The translations under genes were made by a program, and so were the position numbers. Positions 36,477 to 44,722 of a DNA stretch of 64,000 nucleotides are shown here, piece after piece. Source of the stretch: CAYVVD01 sp964454975 (GTDB lineage Bacteria; Bacteroidota; Ignavibacteria; Kapaibacteriales; UBA2268). The notes under the pieces were generated by a model that saw only the letters and a list, made by a program, of their open reading frames with translations, ran no database searches and was not told where the DNA came from. Numbering within the stretch: the stretch's first letter is position 1; each line of letters opens with the position of its first letter. The stretch spans positions 1 to 64,000 of the forward strand of contig CAYVVD010000001.1 in assembly GCA_964454975.1 (NCBI GenBank), read 5' to 3'.

Positions 36477-37460
36477 TTACGATTTTCTGCAGTTTAGTAA
36501 ATTAACAAGCCAGATCAACATGTCGCGATACCTGCCGGAAGGCACATCATCAAGCACAAAAAGAGCATCCCTAAGGTATTTGTCAATAAGCATCTGAGTC
36601 TGTTCGAATACACCGAGCCGCTCCATCATTTCCCGCATATTAGGCACCTCTGACTGTTCAATGCCTCCATTTCCATAAAAGAAGTCTATCAGATTCCGGT
36701 CATGATTGCTTTGTGCCATTGCCTTTGCTTTAATTACAAGCAAGGTTTTTTTGCCTTCTACAAGATCCTGGCCAATATTCTTTCCGAGTTCAGCCTGCTC
36801 GGCTGTAATGTCTAAAAGGTCATCCTGCAGTTGAAAAGCAATTCCAAGTGAATATGCATAATTCTGCAAAGCATCAATAACATCTTTTTCTGCGTTTGCG
36901 CAATGTCCGCCAATCACTGCAGACATTTCAATGATTGCAGATGTTTTTTTGCTTATCATCTGGAAATAGTCATCAAGAGTAACATCATGCTTCTTATTGA
37001 ATTCCATATCCAGCGCCTGTCCTTCGCAAACCTCGATTAACCCACAGGTAAATGCTTCTTGGATTTGCCCGGCTCTCTGATTTGTTTGGGGAGTAACAAG
37101 GAGGGAATAAGCATACCCGATCATTACATCACCGGTGAGAATAGCAACCGCATCGTTCCACTTCTCATGAAGTGTTTTCCGCCCTCTTCTTAATGGCGAA
37201 CGATCCATAATATCATCATGAGCCAATGTAAAGTTATGAAGTATTTCAATAGCACATGCCGGATTTAAAGCGTCCCCGGGTTTACCTCCTGCTGCACCAC
37301 AAGCAATCATTGCAAGCACAGGGCGGATGCGTTTTCCGCCGGACTGAAGAATGTATGCCATAGGGGAATACAAAATCTCGGGCTTGTTGCCCTTGACAAG
37401 TTTTGACAGCTTATTTTCAACATTTCTTAATAATTCTTTGTACTCAATGTTAAAATCCAT
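36477..37460 (-). CDS. Polyprenyl (trans-isoprenyl) diphosphate synthase
   Basis: 327 residues. It condenses isopentenyl diphosphate with allylic diphosphates for quinone or carotenoid side chains. The first Asp-rich motif is DDIMD at 82-86, followed by RRGRKTLH; the second is QLQDDLLD near residue 215. GGKRIRP is the basic substrate loop near the start. Phe77, five residues before the first motif, is a position that limits chain length in related enzymes, so a short to medium (C15-C20) product is likely but not certain. It lies between dprA (3 bases) and the AddB-like gene (0 bases). Confidence 0.9.
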   Translation of the reverse strand: MDFNIEYKELLRNVENKLSKLVKGNKPEILYSPMAYILQSGGKRIRPVLAMIACGAAGGKPGDALNPACAIEILHNFTLAHDDIMDRSPLRRGRKTLHEKWNDAVAILTGDVMIGYAYSLLVTPQTNQRAGQIQEAFTCGLIEVCEGQALDMEFNKKHDVTLDDYFQMISKKTSAIIEMSAVIGGHCANAEKDVIDALQNYAYSLGIAFQLQDDLLDITAEQAELGKNIGQDLVEGKKTLLVIKAKAMAQSNHDRNLIDFFYGNGGIEQSEVPNMREMMERLGVFEQTQMLIDKYLRDALFVLDDVPSGRYRDMLIWLVNLLNCRKS

Positions 37461-37463
37461 GAA

Positions 37464-38558
37464 TCATGCCTTTATATAGTATTTACCGGGGAGTTGGCGA
37501 ATCAGGGAATTGAATTCCATATTCAGGAGCCGCACAAGCAACTCGGGAATATCTATGCCTGTTTTATTGGAAATAGTATCTACATGGCATGGTTCGCCGC
37601 TAATTAGTTCAAAAATCTTTTCTTCGACTTTGTCTTCGAATATTAACTTCTTTTCTTTTTTGAAAAGCTCATTTTGGATTCCAAGATCTTCAAGAACTGA
37701 TTTAGGCGACATAGCCAAAGCTGCAATATTACTTTTTATCAAGTGGTTAGTTCCTTCGCTTTTGGCAGAAGTGACATTTCCGGGTATTGCGAACACTTCG
37801 CGAGACTGCTCAAAAGCAAAGCGTGCAGTAATCATTGCGCCACCTTTAAGTGCACTTTCGATAACAATCGTAGCTACCGAGACACCACTAATAATTCTGT
37901 TTCGTTGCGGAAAATAACCAGGCCGTGCTTTAGTACCAAATTTATATTCGCTTATAATTGCCCCACCTGAATCTATAATTCTGTGAGCATTCTGCAGTGA
38001 AGTAGAAGGGCTTATGCAATCGATGCCGGAAGCTATCACAGCGCATGTTGTACCCTTGGAATTAATTGCTGCAATATGCGAATAAGTGTCAATCCCATAC
38101 GCAAGCCCGCTTGTGACGATTATATTATTTGCAGCGAAATCCCCGGCAAACTTTTCTGCCTGCAGCCTGCCATATTGGGTGCAACGCCTTGTACCGACGA
38201 CCGAAATTGAGCTTTGCCGGTTATAATTCATTTTCCCGCGACAATAAAGAACTACCGGGGGGTAGGTGATGTTTCTCAATAAATCAGGATAACTTTCATC
38301 CCAGAAGCTGATAATTCCTGAATCAAATTTCTCAGCAATTTCGAGCTGTTGTTCAGCTTCATCAAGAATATCGGAGCCATCTGAAGACTTTGTTTCATGT
38401 TTATTTGGGAAGAGGCTGTTGCCCGATGAAAGTTCCGTGTAGAAATGGCCAAATGATTCGAATGATTCAACATACTTGCGTTTCAAATCGCTCGAAAAGC
38501 CACTAACAAGAGATAATGCGAGAAGGTCTCTTTTGCCCCAGTCAGTTTTTATTTGCAA
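37464..38558 (-). CDS. dprA: DNA-processing protein DprA
   Basis: 364 residues. It loads RecA on incoming single-stranded DNA during natural transformation. The Rossmann fold carries SVVGTRRCTQYGR, SGLAYGIDTYSHIAA, GTTCAVIASGID, ISEYKFGT, PQRNRIISG, and EVFAIPGNVTSAKSEGTN. The N-terminal SAM-like part has DLLALSLVSG. The C-terminal winged-helix domain (VDTISNKTGIDIPELLVRLLNMEF) is complete. It is the first of three tightly packed minus-strand genes with the polyprenyl synthase and the AddB-like nuclease. Confidence 0.93.
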   Translation of the reverse strand: MQIKTDWGKRDLLALSLVSGFSSDLKRKYVESFESFGHFYTELSSGNSLFPNKHETKSSDGSDILDEAEQQLEIAEKFDSGIISFWDESYPDLLRNITYPPVVLYCRGKMNYNRQSSISVVGTRRCTQYGRLQAEKFAGDFAANNIIVTSGLAYGIDTYSHIAAINSKGTTCAVIASGIDCISPSTSLQNAHRIIDSGGAIISEYKFGTKARPGYFPQRNRIISGVSVATIVIESALKGGAMITARFAFEQSREVFAIPGNVTSAKSEGTNHLIKSNIAALAMSPKSVLEDLGIQNELFKKEKKLIFEDKVEEKIFELISGEPCHVDTISNKTGIDIPELLVRLLNMEFNSLIRQLPGKYYIKA

Positions 38559-38578
38559 TTTCAGCCCGGAGAAAAAGC

Positions 38579-38614
38579 AAAAAATAATGCCTTACAAAGA
38601 CAATTGCAAGGCAT
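38579..38614 (-). terminator. Rho-independent terminator of the deiodinase-like gene
   Basis: On the minus strand an 11-base stem with one mismatch (38604-38614 with 38587-38597, 6-base loop) is followed by TATTTTTT (38579-38586 on the plus strand). It lies 27 bases after the stop of the gene at 38642 and before the dprA start. Confidence 0.75.
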
Positions 38615-38641
38615 TTCGGGATTCCCCAATCATTGGAGGTA

Positions 38642-39985
38642 TTATTGCACAATTAGTTTTAAAACTACTCTCTTTGTTGTAGCTGAAATTTCTACAAGAT
38701 AAAATCCTGATTTAAAGTTATTAATATCGAAATAAAGTGTTTCATTGCCGTTAGAAAAACCATCAAACAGCACTTTGTTTATATTTCCTGTTAACTCAAT
38801 CAAACGGATAAATAACTTGCCTTTGTATTCCGGAATATTTATAAAGAAATTACTGCTTGCAGGGTTTGGGAACAATTCCACAATTTTATCCGGTTCATCA
38901 ATTGAAGAAACGCCTGAGGTTATTGCCCTGTATCCCTGAGTAAACTGGTTGCCGGGTTCCGATACATTTTCCATTTTAAGTCTTAAGCTGCCTTCGCCCG
39001 GAGTATCGCTTGTGTAGAATGACACATCAATCAACGACTCTTCGCCGGGCGGTATCACCAGGGTATATTCATCTACTTCAGGAGGCAAACATACATCGGT
39101 ACAAAAAGTAGTAAACCAGTCTGAAGGGATTTCAATATCGCTTCTCGTTAATTTGACTGAAACGGAATTATCATTTGACAGGTTCCTTATTCTGGATTCC
39201 AGTACAATTATGTCTCCCGGATTGCCATCAACCCTGGAGGGGGTTTCCATTCTGTATTTGAATGAGGCATCACCTCCACCCGATGAACCATCCTCACCTG
39301 TTAACAATTTAACAATATCGCTGCGCATATCTTTGCCGCCGCTGTTAAGCCAGGCATGGCTCGAAAATATTTTACCGCTTGTGTCTATTAAAACTGCACC
39401 ATTTGGAATAGTTCCGAAATTAGTCCAGTACTCATTGCATGGGCCGTCAATAAGAACCTCGGGTTTTAAGTTCATCTCAGACAGCATTTCAATTACCAGC
39501 GCCTTGCGTTCACCATAAGTAGTTGGTTGCCTGAAAAGTATTCCGTCTTCAATATTTCGCTGGTGTACCCATTCTCGACCCGGAGCCTGGGTATATGGGC
39601 TGACATCTGTCTGAGGGTGGGCTTCAACGGTGTACATTATGAAAAAATATATTTCGTCAGAAAATTCATTGTATAGGCTGTTAATCAGACCCTCTTTCCC
39701 ACGAAATACAGGGCAGGTGTAGCTTGACCAGATTACGCAAACCGGCTTGTCAATGAGCATTTCAGATAGAGTGGATTTATCTCCATCATGATTATAAAAC
39801 GTAAAATCAAATGCGTATTCGCCTTCCTTGATTATATAATCATCCATTGAACCCGGTGCGAAAGGAATATCACAAATAGGTGCATCATCCGGAGGGGGTG
39901 AATCCAGGCCGATGTGTTCACTCAGCCCGCTCTGGGCAACAGCGATTATTGGTATATACAGCAAAAAGAACAGTATTTTCTTCAT
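38642..39985 (-). CDS. Secreted deiodinase/thioredoxin-fold protein with T9SS sorting domain
   Basis: 447 residues with a signal peptide (MKKILFFLLYIPIIAVAQ). Residues 45-215 match the iodothyronine-deiodinase-type thioredoxin fold: FTFYNHDGDKSTLSEML, KPVCVIWSSYTCPVFR, where the selenocysteine of deiodinases is Cys, IMYTVEAHPQT, VLIDGPCNEYWTNFGTIPNGAVLIDTSGKI. An Ig-like domain follows. The end is a type A sorting domain (VELFPNPASSNFFI, KLFIRLIELTG, FKSGFYLVEI, VVLKLIVQ). It is probably a surface thiol redox enzyme; deiodinase activity is not implied. A terminator follows. Confidence 0.82.
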   Translation of the reverse strand: MKKILFFLLYIPIIAVAQSGLSEHIGLDSPPPDDAPICDIPFAPGSMDDYIIKEGEYAFDFTFYNHDGDKSTLSEMLIDKPVCVIWSSYTCPVFRGKEGLINSLYNEFSDEIYFFIMYTVEAHPQTDVSPYTQAPGREWVHQRNIEDGILFRQPTTYGERKALVIEMLSEMNLKPEVLIDGPCNEYWTNFGTIPNGAVLIDTSGKIFSSHAWLNSGGKDMRSDIVKLLTGEDGSSGGGDASFKYRMETPSRVDGNPGDIIVLESRIRNLSNDNSVSVKLTRSDIEIPSDWFTTFCTDVCLPPEVDEYTLVIPPGEESLIDVSFYTSDTPGEGSLRLKMENVSEPGNQFTQGYRAITSGVSSIDEPDKIVELFPNPASSNFFINIPEYKGKLFIRLIELTGNINKVLFDGFSNGNETLYFDINNFKSGFYLVEISATTKRVVLKLIVQ

Positions 39986-40098
39986 TATTGGTGCCTTTTA
40001 TTATTGTACAATTAGGAATAAATCAATCTTATTCTTAAAAAAAATACACAGAAATGTAATTTTTGTTAAGGGAAGCAATACTTATATTTAAGCAATTC

Positions 40099-41169
40099 AT
40101 GGAGCAATGCCACTTGAAAAAAGAAATAAACCTCTACTTTGCTATTTCCACGGGTTGTAATCTAAGGTGTAATTATTGTTACCTGCCTGATGACAGACTC
40201 AGTATTAATGAGATCAATAACGAGAAAGTAAAAAAATCAATAAGAGAATTTCTCAATAAGGCACAGAATGAAGGATATAACATCGGTTCGTTTTGTTTCC
40301 ATGGCGCTGAACCTGCATTAATAGACCCTTATGTATTATCAGAATGTGCCAATATGGTTTATGATTTCTGGGATAAGAAAGGTGAGCATAACAAGGCTGT
40401 AGCAATCCAGAGCAATGGTACTAAATTCGATATTGATTACCTCGAAATACTCAAAAAGAACATTAAAAACCCGAATCTGATTAAACTCGGCTTTTCGATT
40501 GATCCCCCAAAAAAAGTTCATGACAAACTCCGGTGTAATACATTTGACAAAGTGATGGAGAACTTCTATGAATCTATTACTATGGGCTTCAAAGTATCTG
40601 TTCTTTCAGTAGTTGGGAATGACACCTTGCTTTACCTTGATGAATTTGAGAAATGGATGAAAAAGTACCTTGGGATGAAAAGTAAGTTTGGCAATCCATA
40701 TAAAGTCAAAATCAAACTTGCAACGGGTGAAGCTGCACTGAATGATAAGCAAGTAATACAATTTGCTGACTTCCTTATCGGAACTGATCTTGTGTCGCTT
40801 ATACAAATCCTGACACCCGGCTATTGCCTTCAAGCCGGTAACGAGTGCGAATGGTACGAATTTGATGTTGATGGGAATTCATACTCCTGCAATAAAAACT
40901 TCAATGAAAGTGGAGTTTTCGCTAGTTGGCATGAAATCAGCTTTGACAGAATTGTAGAAAAGAGACAGGAGTTGTTTACAAGCTACCCTGAACATGAAGA
41001 TTGTTATTCCTGCCATTACCAGCCTATCTGCAATAGCGGATGTCCGGCAGACCGCTACAAAAAAGGCGAGATGAAAGGTAAAGCTCACGAATGTATATTA
41101 ATTCGCAAAGTTTTGGATTATATTCTTGAAAATGACATGAATCTTGCCGAGTTTTATAACTCGAACTAA
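40099..41169 (+). CDS. Radical SAM/SPASM peptide-maturase-like protein
   Basis: 356 residues from the ATG at 40099; a TTG at 40063 would add 12 residues, and no ribosome site decides. The radical SAM motif is STGCNLRCNYC (C20, C24, C27), followed by the GG-like FHGAEPAL segment. The C-terminal SPASM region has GYCLQAG, CEWYEFDVDGNSYSCN, CYSCHYQPICNSGCPADRY and HECIL, enough cysteines for two auxiliary 4Fe-4S clusters, as in sactionine/ranthipeptide maturases and anSME. Target and product are unknown. The next gene, 27 bases downstream, ends in an exact Cys-x-x repeat and is the natural candidate substrate. Confidence 0.85.
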   Translation: MEQCHLKKEINLYFAISTGCNLRCNYCYLPDDRLSINEINNEKVKKSIREFLNKAQNEGYNIGSFCFHGAEPALIDPYVLSECANMVYDFWDKKGEHNKAVAIQSNGTKFDIDYLEILKKNIKNPNLIKLGFSIDPPKKVHDKLRCNTFDKVMENFYESITMGFKVSVLSVVGNDTLLYLDEFEKWMKKYLGMKSKFGNPYKVKIKLATGEAALNDKQVIQFADFLIGTDLVSLIQILTPGYCLQAGNECEWYEFDVDGNSYSCNKNFNESGVFASWHEISFDRIVEKRQELFTSYPEHEDCYSCHYQPICNSGCPADRYKKGEMKGKAHECILIRKVLDYILENDMNLAEFYNSN

Positions 41170-41196
41170 TTACACAAACAAAATCTGGAAAGCGAA

Positions 41197-42303
41197 ATGT
41201 ATTTTAACGGTATCCTTGAAATTGACCCATCCAAGATGACTGTCCTGAAAAAGGTAAAACCTACAAAAATGTTCGCAAAGCTGGTGGATGTACTTACATT
41301 CGGCGGCAAGACAGAACAATTCGAACATGAAACATTTACTGCAGTTAACATTTTGCAACAGCTGAATATGGCGTTGCGTGCGCTTAAAATTAAAAACGTT
41401 ATCAGGCTTGCAGTCGATGACTATGATTTTTATCTCGACTCCGAAGGTAAAGATGATGATATGAAACAAGCCATGCTGGAACTGGAAACGAAAATTGACC
41501 CGCTGGAATCTGAAGTATTCAAAAAAATCTTCATCGTTCTTGAGCATGATGATGATTTTATGAAATATCTTATTGAAATAGATATTATTCGTGAACACAA
41601 ACCCGGTGAATACCCGATTAAAGTAAAAGTGAACGGGCTGCTTGCTGATTTCAAAGCAAAAACCGATGAAACTCGCGAAGACATCGAAAACAAAATGAAG
41701 CCAATATTTGAGTCACAAGATCTCTACAATCAGTATATATTATCACGGCAGGAATATTTCAACCGTTTTCTGGACAGCCTTGCACAGGCAATTAGGAAAT
41801 ATGTTGTAGTTGATAATGTCATTACCAAAACCAAAAAAGAGATGGTTAGGCCTAAACAGCGTATTGATTCCCCGGATAAAATCAGGACCGGGAGCGATGT
41901 TTCGCCGATGTACTACGGTTACCACGGCATCCAGGACATGATGTTCTATACAATGATGTGGTCCATGATGTGCCATAGTCATCACATCTATGTTCATGAT
42001 ACATCCATTGTAGATGAATCAGGCAACGGGATTATGGATGTCGGCGAGGAAGGATTTGATGCCGGAGCATCCGATACTCTTAACGAGGACGCCGCTTTTG
42101 AAGCGCCGGCAGAAGGCGATGTCAGCTACCAGGAAGGTAGTGATTTTGATGGTGAAATACCTGCTGAAACTACTTCTGACTTCGCAGGGGATACTGGCGG
42201 GGATGGATCAAGTTGGCTGGATTCATTTGGCGGAGGCGATGCGAGTGATGCATCATCATGCAGCTCTTGCAGCAGTTGTGGCGGATGTGGCGGTTGTTCC
42301 TGA
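41197..42303 (+). CDS. Protein with C-terminal (Cys-x-x)n tail, candidate radical SAM substrate
   Basis: 368 residues, unrecognised. Residues 1-210 are a soluble alpha/beta-looking part (FNGILEIDPSKMTVL, FTAVNILQQLNMALRAL, VIRLAVDDYDFYL) with a helical arm to about 215. A Tyr/Met/His-rich patch follows at about 238-268 (MYYGYHG, MMFYTMMWSMMCHSHHIY). An acidic Gly/Ser/Asp-rich tail of 80 residues comes next. The end is CSSCSSCGGCGGCS, five cysteines at exactly three-residue spacing (42259-42300). There is no signal peptide. The spacing, the glycine-rich tail and the radical SAM neighbour suggest a modified tail, for example thioether bonds; this is inference. Confidence 0.8.
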   Translation: MYFNGILEIDPSKMTVLKKVKPTKMFAKLVDVLTFGGKTEQFEHETFTAVNILQQLNMALRALKIKNVIRLAVDDYDFYLDSEGKDDDMKQAMLELETKIDPLESEVFKKIFIVLEHDDDFMKYLIEIDIIREHKPGEYPIKVKVNGLLADFKAKTDETREDIENKMKPIFESQDLYNQYILSRQEYFNRFLDSLAQAIRKYVVVDNVITKTKKEMVRPKQRIDSPDKIRTGSDVSPMYYGYHGIQDMMFYTMMWSMMCHSHHIYVHDTSIVDESGNGIMDVGEEGFDAGASDTLNEDAAFEAPAEGDVSYQEGSDFDGEIPAETTSDFAGDTGGDGSSWLDSFGGGDASDASSCSSCSSCGGCGGCS

Positions 42304-42317
42304 TTTACGAGGCTCGA

Positions 42318-44717
42318 ATGAAAAATTTTTTCACATACCTTTTACTTTTGATTTGGACAATCCCTACGTCATCTCAAGAGCGTGTAAGCTATGTGAAGGA
42401 AACAAGCAGACCACCGGAAACACAAATTGACATATCTCATCTAAAAGCTGTATTAAGCTTTGAACCGGAAATAAATAAGGTAATCGCCTCTTGTGAATTT
42501 GACTTTATTTCTACCCGCGAGAGGGTTGATTCAATATCCCTATATGTGCCGGGTTTTGTTTTTTCGAGAGTTTTTATTGATGATGCCCGATGTGAATATA
42601 AAATTTCAGGACATTATATTGTCATCAAACCTGCAGGTGAATTAGCATTTGGAACCAAGCACAAATTGACCCTCGACTATGCTGCTCAACCGGAAGCCGG
42701 AATGATTTATTTTATTGGATGGAACGATACTACAAACACGAAGCGAAAGCAAATATGGGCACACAGGCCGCATGGATGGCTTCCTTATCAGGATGATCTG
42801 CTAACTGTTGAATACATTATCACTTTCGATGATGGCTTCAAAGCAGTTGCAAACGGCGAAAGGCTAAGCCAAAAAGAAAACTCTGAAGGTACAACTACCT
42901 GGCACTACAAGCTCGATAAAAAGCATCCTTTTTTCTCAACATGTATTGCCATTGGAGAATATGATTTCAGGCAATTTGAGTCAAATTCCGGGTTGCCGCT
43001 TGAGTACTGGTATTACACCGAATACGAAGAGAATTTCGAAACAGCTTACAAGTATTCTGTGGTCATGTTTGATTTCTTCGAAGAAGAAATTGGCGTTCAT
43101 TATCCATACAGCCTTTACAGGCAGATACCTGTTGAAGATTACATGTATGCTGCAATGGAAACCACAACATCAACAATTTTTGGAGATTACCTCTTTATTC
43201 CTCCCGGCTCATGGTGGCAGCGCAATTATGTAAATGTTAATGCACATGAACTTGCCCACCAATGGTTTGGCAATTACATTGCTCACCGCAGGTCTGCTGA
43301 TGTTTGGCTGACAGAGGGGTTTGCTACATATTTCGCAAAGATATTTGAAAGAAGCATTTTCGGTGAGGACTATTACCAAGACCAAATCAGGCAGGAAGAG
43401 GATTTGTTTTATAAACTATCTGCAAAAAATAATAACCCTCTCGGAGCTTCTATTGCCGGTTCTCAGCGCTGGTACCAGAAAGGTTCCCGTGTATTGGATA
43501 TGCTTCGATATGTTCTGGGTGATGTAGAATTCAAGGCTGTGATAAAAGAATATGTTGAACGTTTTGGCGGTAGATATGCAGAGACAAAAGACCTGGAACA
43601 AATCATAAATGACATCACCGGAAGAGACTTAGGCTGGTTCTTTGAGCAATGGGTTTATCGTGGCGGAGAGCCGGTATTTGAAATCGGTTACAGGCAGGTA
43701 GAAAATATAAATGACAAACATGAACTTTTAATAAATATCAAGCAGGTTCATGAAACAAATGAATTAACAGGGATGTTCGAAATGCCTGTTGAAATAGAGA
43801 TTTACTTCAAAGACGGTAGCATTGAGTCAGTAAATAAATTTATTAATGAACAATCAACAACTATCTCTTTACTAATTTCACCGGGAAAAGAAATTGCATT
43901 TATTGTTTTTGACCCCGGAAGAAAAATAATTAAAAAAGTAAAGTTCAATAGAAGTCTTGATGAATTAAAAGCCCAGGCACTAAACTCAAACCAAATGATT
44001 GACAGATATGATGCCCTGACAGTTTTGAAGGATTCTGTTTTCGTTGGAAAAGCTGAGTTTTTAGTAAAAGTATATGAAAACGAATCATATTATTTAAATA
44101 AAAGGGAAGCACTCAGACAGGTAAGGAAGCTTGACACAGCAGTAGTCCACAGCCTTGTAAGAAAAGCCATTTCTGACAGCGACGCACTTGTAAGACTTGA
44201 AGCTCTATTTAACATGAAAAAAATCCATCCTGATTTCAAGGATGAATTCGAACTCCTGTTGCAGGATGAATCATATGAAGTGATTAAGTTTGCACTCCGT
44301 TTTTTGTGCTTTTCATTCCCGGATTCAAAAGATAAATATCTTGAAATGACTAAGGATTTAACAGGCTGGCGGGGCATGGACATAAGGTTTGAATGGTTGC
44401 TCCATGCTATAAATTCATCTACAGAAGAATATATTAATGAGTTAATTGACTATGCCAGCCCAAAGTACGGATTTGAAACAAGGATTAATGCTGTTAATTT
44501 TCTCAGTAGCGGGTATTTTCTCGACAGTACTTCAGCGTATTATATTCTGGAAGCAGCGACACACTGGAATAATAAGATTGCAGGTGCGGCACGCAGTGCG
44601 ATAGATTACTTGTCAATACCAATGGATAAAAGAGAAATTCTTAACGAAGCTTTTGAATCTAACAAATGGACAAAACGCCAGGAGGAGATATTGAGTAAAC
44701 TGCTTAGCATGCCTTAG
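42318..44717 (+). CDS. Exported M1-family zinc metallopeptidase
   Basis: 799 residues from the ATG at 42318; an upstream frame start is overlapped by the Cys-tail gene. A signal peptide is present (MKNFFTYLLLLIWTIPTSSQ). Residues 30-230 are the beta-saddle N-domain of M1 aminopeptidases. Catalytic motifs are YAAMETTTSTIF, in place of the GAMEN exopeptidase motif, HELAHQWFGN at 310 with the zinc ligands, and E333 in WLTEGFATYFA. The C-terminal helical part (HEAT-like, from about residue 560) is complete. It starts 14 bases after the Cys-tail gene, so it may be the third member of that operon, a protease acting outside the cytoplasmic membrane. Confidence 0.88.
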   Translation: MKNFFTYLLLLIWTIPTSSQERVSYVKETSRPPETQIDISHLKAVLSFEPEINKVIASCEFDFISTRERVDSISLYVPGFVFSRVFIDDARCEYKISGHYIVIKPAGELAFGTKHKLTLDYAAQPEAGMIYFIGWNDTTNTKRKQIWAHRPHGWLPYQDDLLTVEYIITFDDGFKAVANGERLSQKENSEGTTTWHYKLDKKHPFFSTCIAIGEYDFRQFESNSGLPLEYWYYTEYEENFETAYKYSVVMFDFFEEEIGVHYPYSLYRQIPVEDYMYAAMETTTSTIFGDYLFIPPGSWWQRNYVNVNAHELAHQWFGNYIAHRRSADVWLTEGFATYFAKIFERSIFGEDYYQDQIRQEEDLFYKLSAKNNNPLGASIAGSQRWYQKGSRVLDMLRYVLGDVEFKAVIKEYVERFGGRYAETKDLEQIINDITGRDLGWFFEQWVYRGGEPVFEIGYRQVENINDKHELLINIKQVHETNELTGMFEMPVEIEIYFKDGSIESVNKFINEQSTTISLLISPGKEIAFIVFDPGRKIIKKVKFNRSLDELKAQALNSNQMIDRYDALTVLKDSVFVGKAEFLVKVYENESYYLNKREALRQVRKLDTAVVHSLVRKAISDSDALVRLEALFNMKKIHPDFKDEFELLLQDESYEVIKFALRFLCFSFPDSKDKYLEMTKDLTGWRGMDIRFEWLLHAINSSTEEYINELIDYASPKYGFETRINAVNFLSSGYFLDSTSAYYILEAATHWNNKIAGAARSAIDYLSIPMDKREILNEAFESNKWTKRQEEILSKLLSMP

Positions 44718-44722
44718 AAGTT

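Noticed and set aside
40063..40098. TTG start for the radical SAM gene
   Set aside because: Possible, but the ATG at 40099 places the first cluster Cys at residue 20 as in related enzymes; no ribosome site favours the TTG.
42259..42300. The Cys-codon repeat as a CRISPR or tandem DNA repeat
   Set aside because: It is a short in-frame codon pattern with varied third bases and no spacers.
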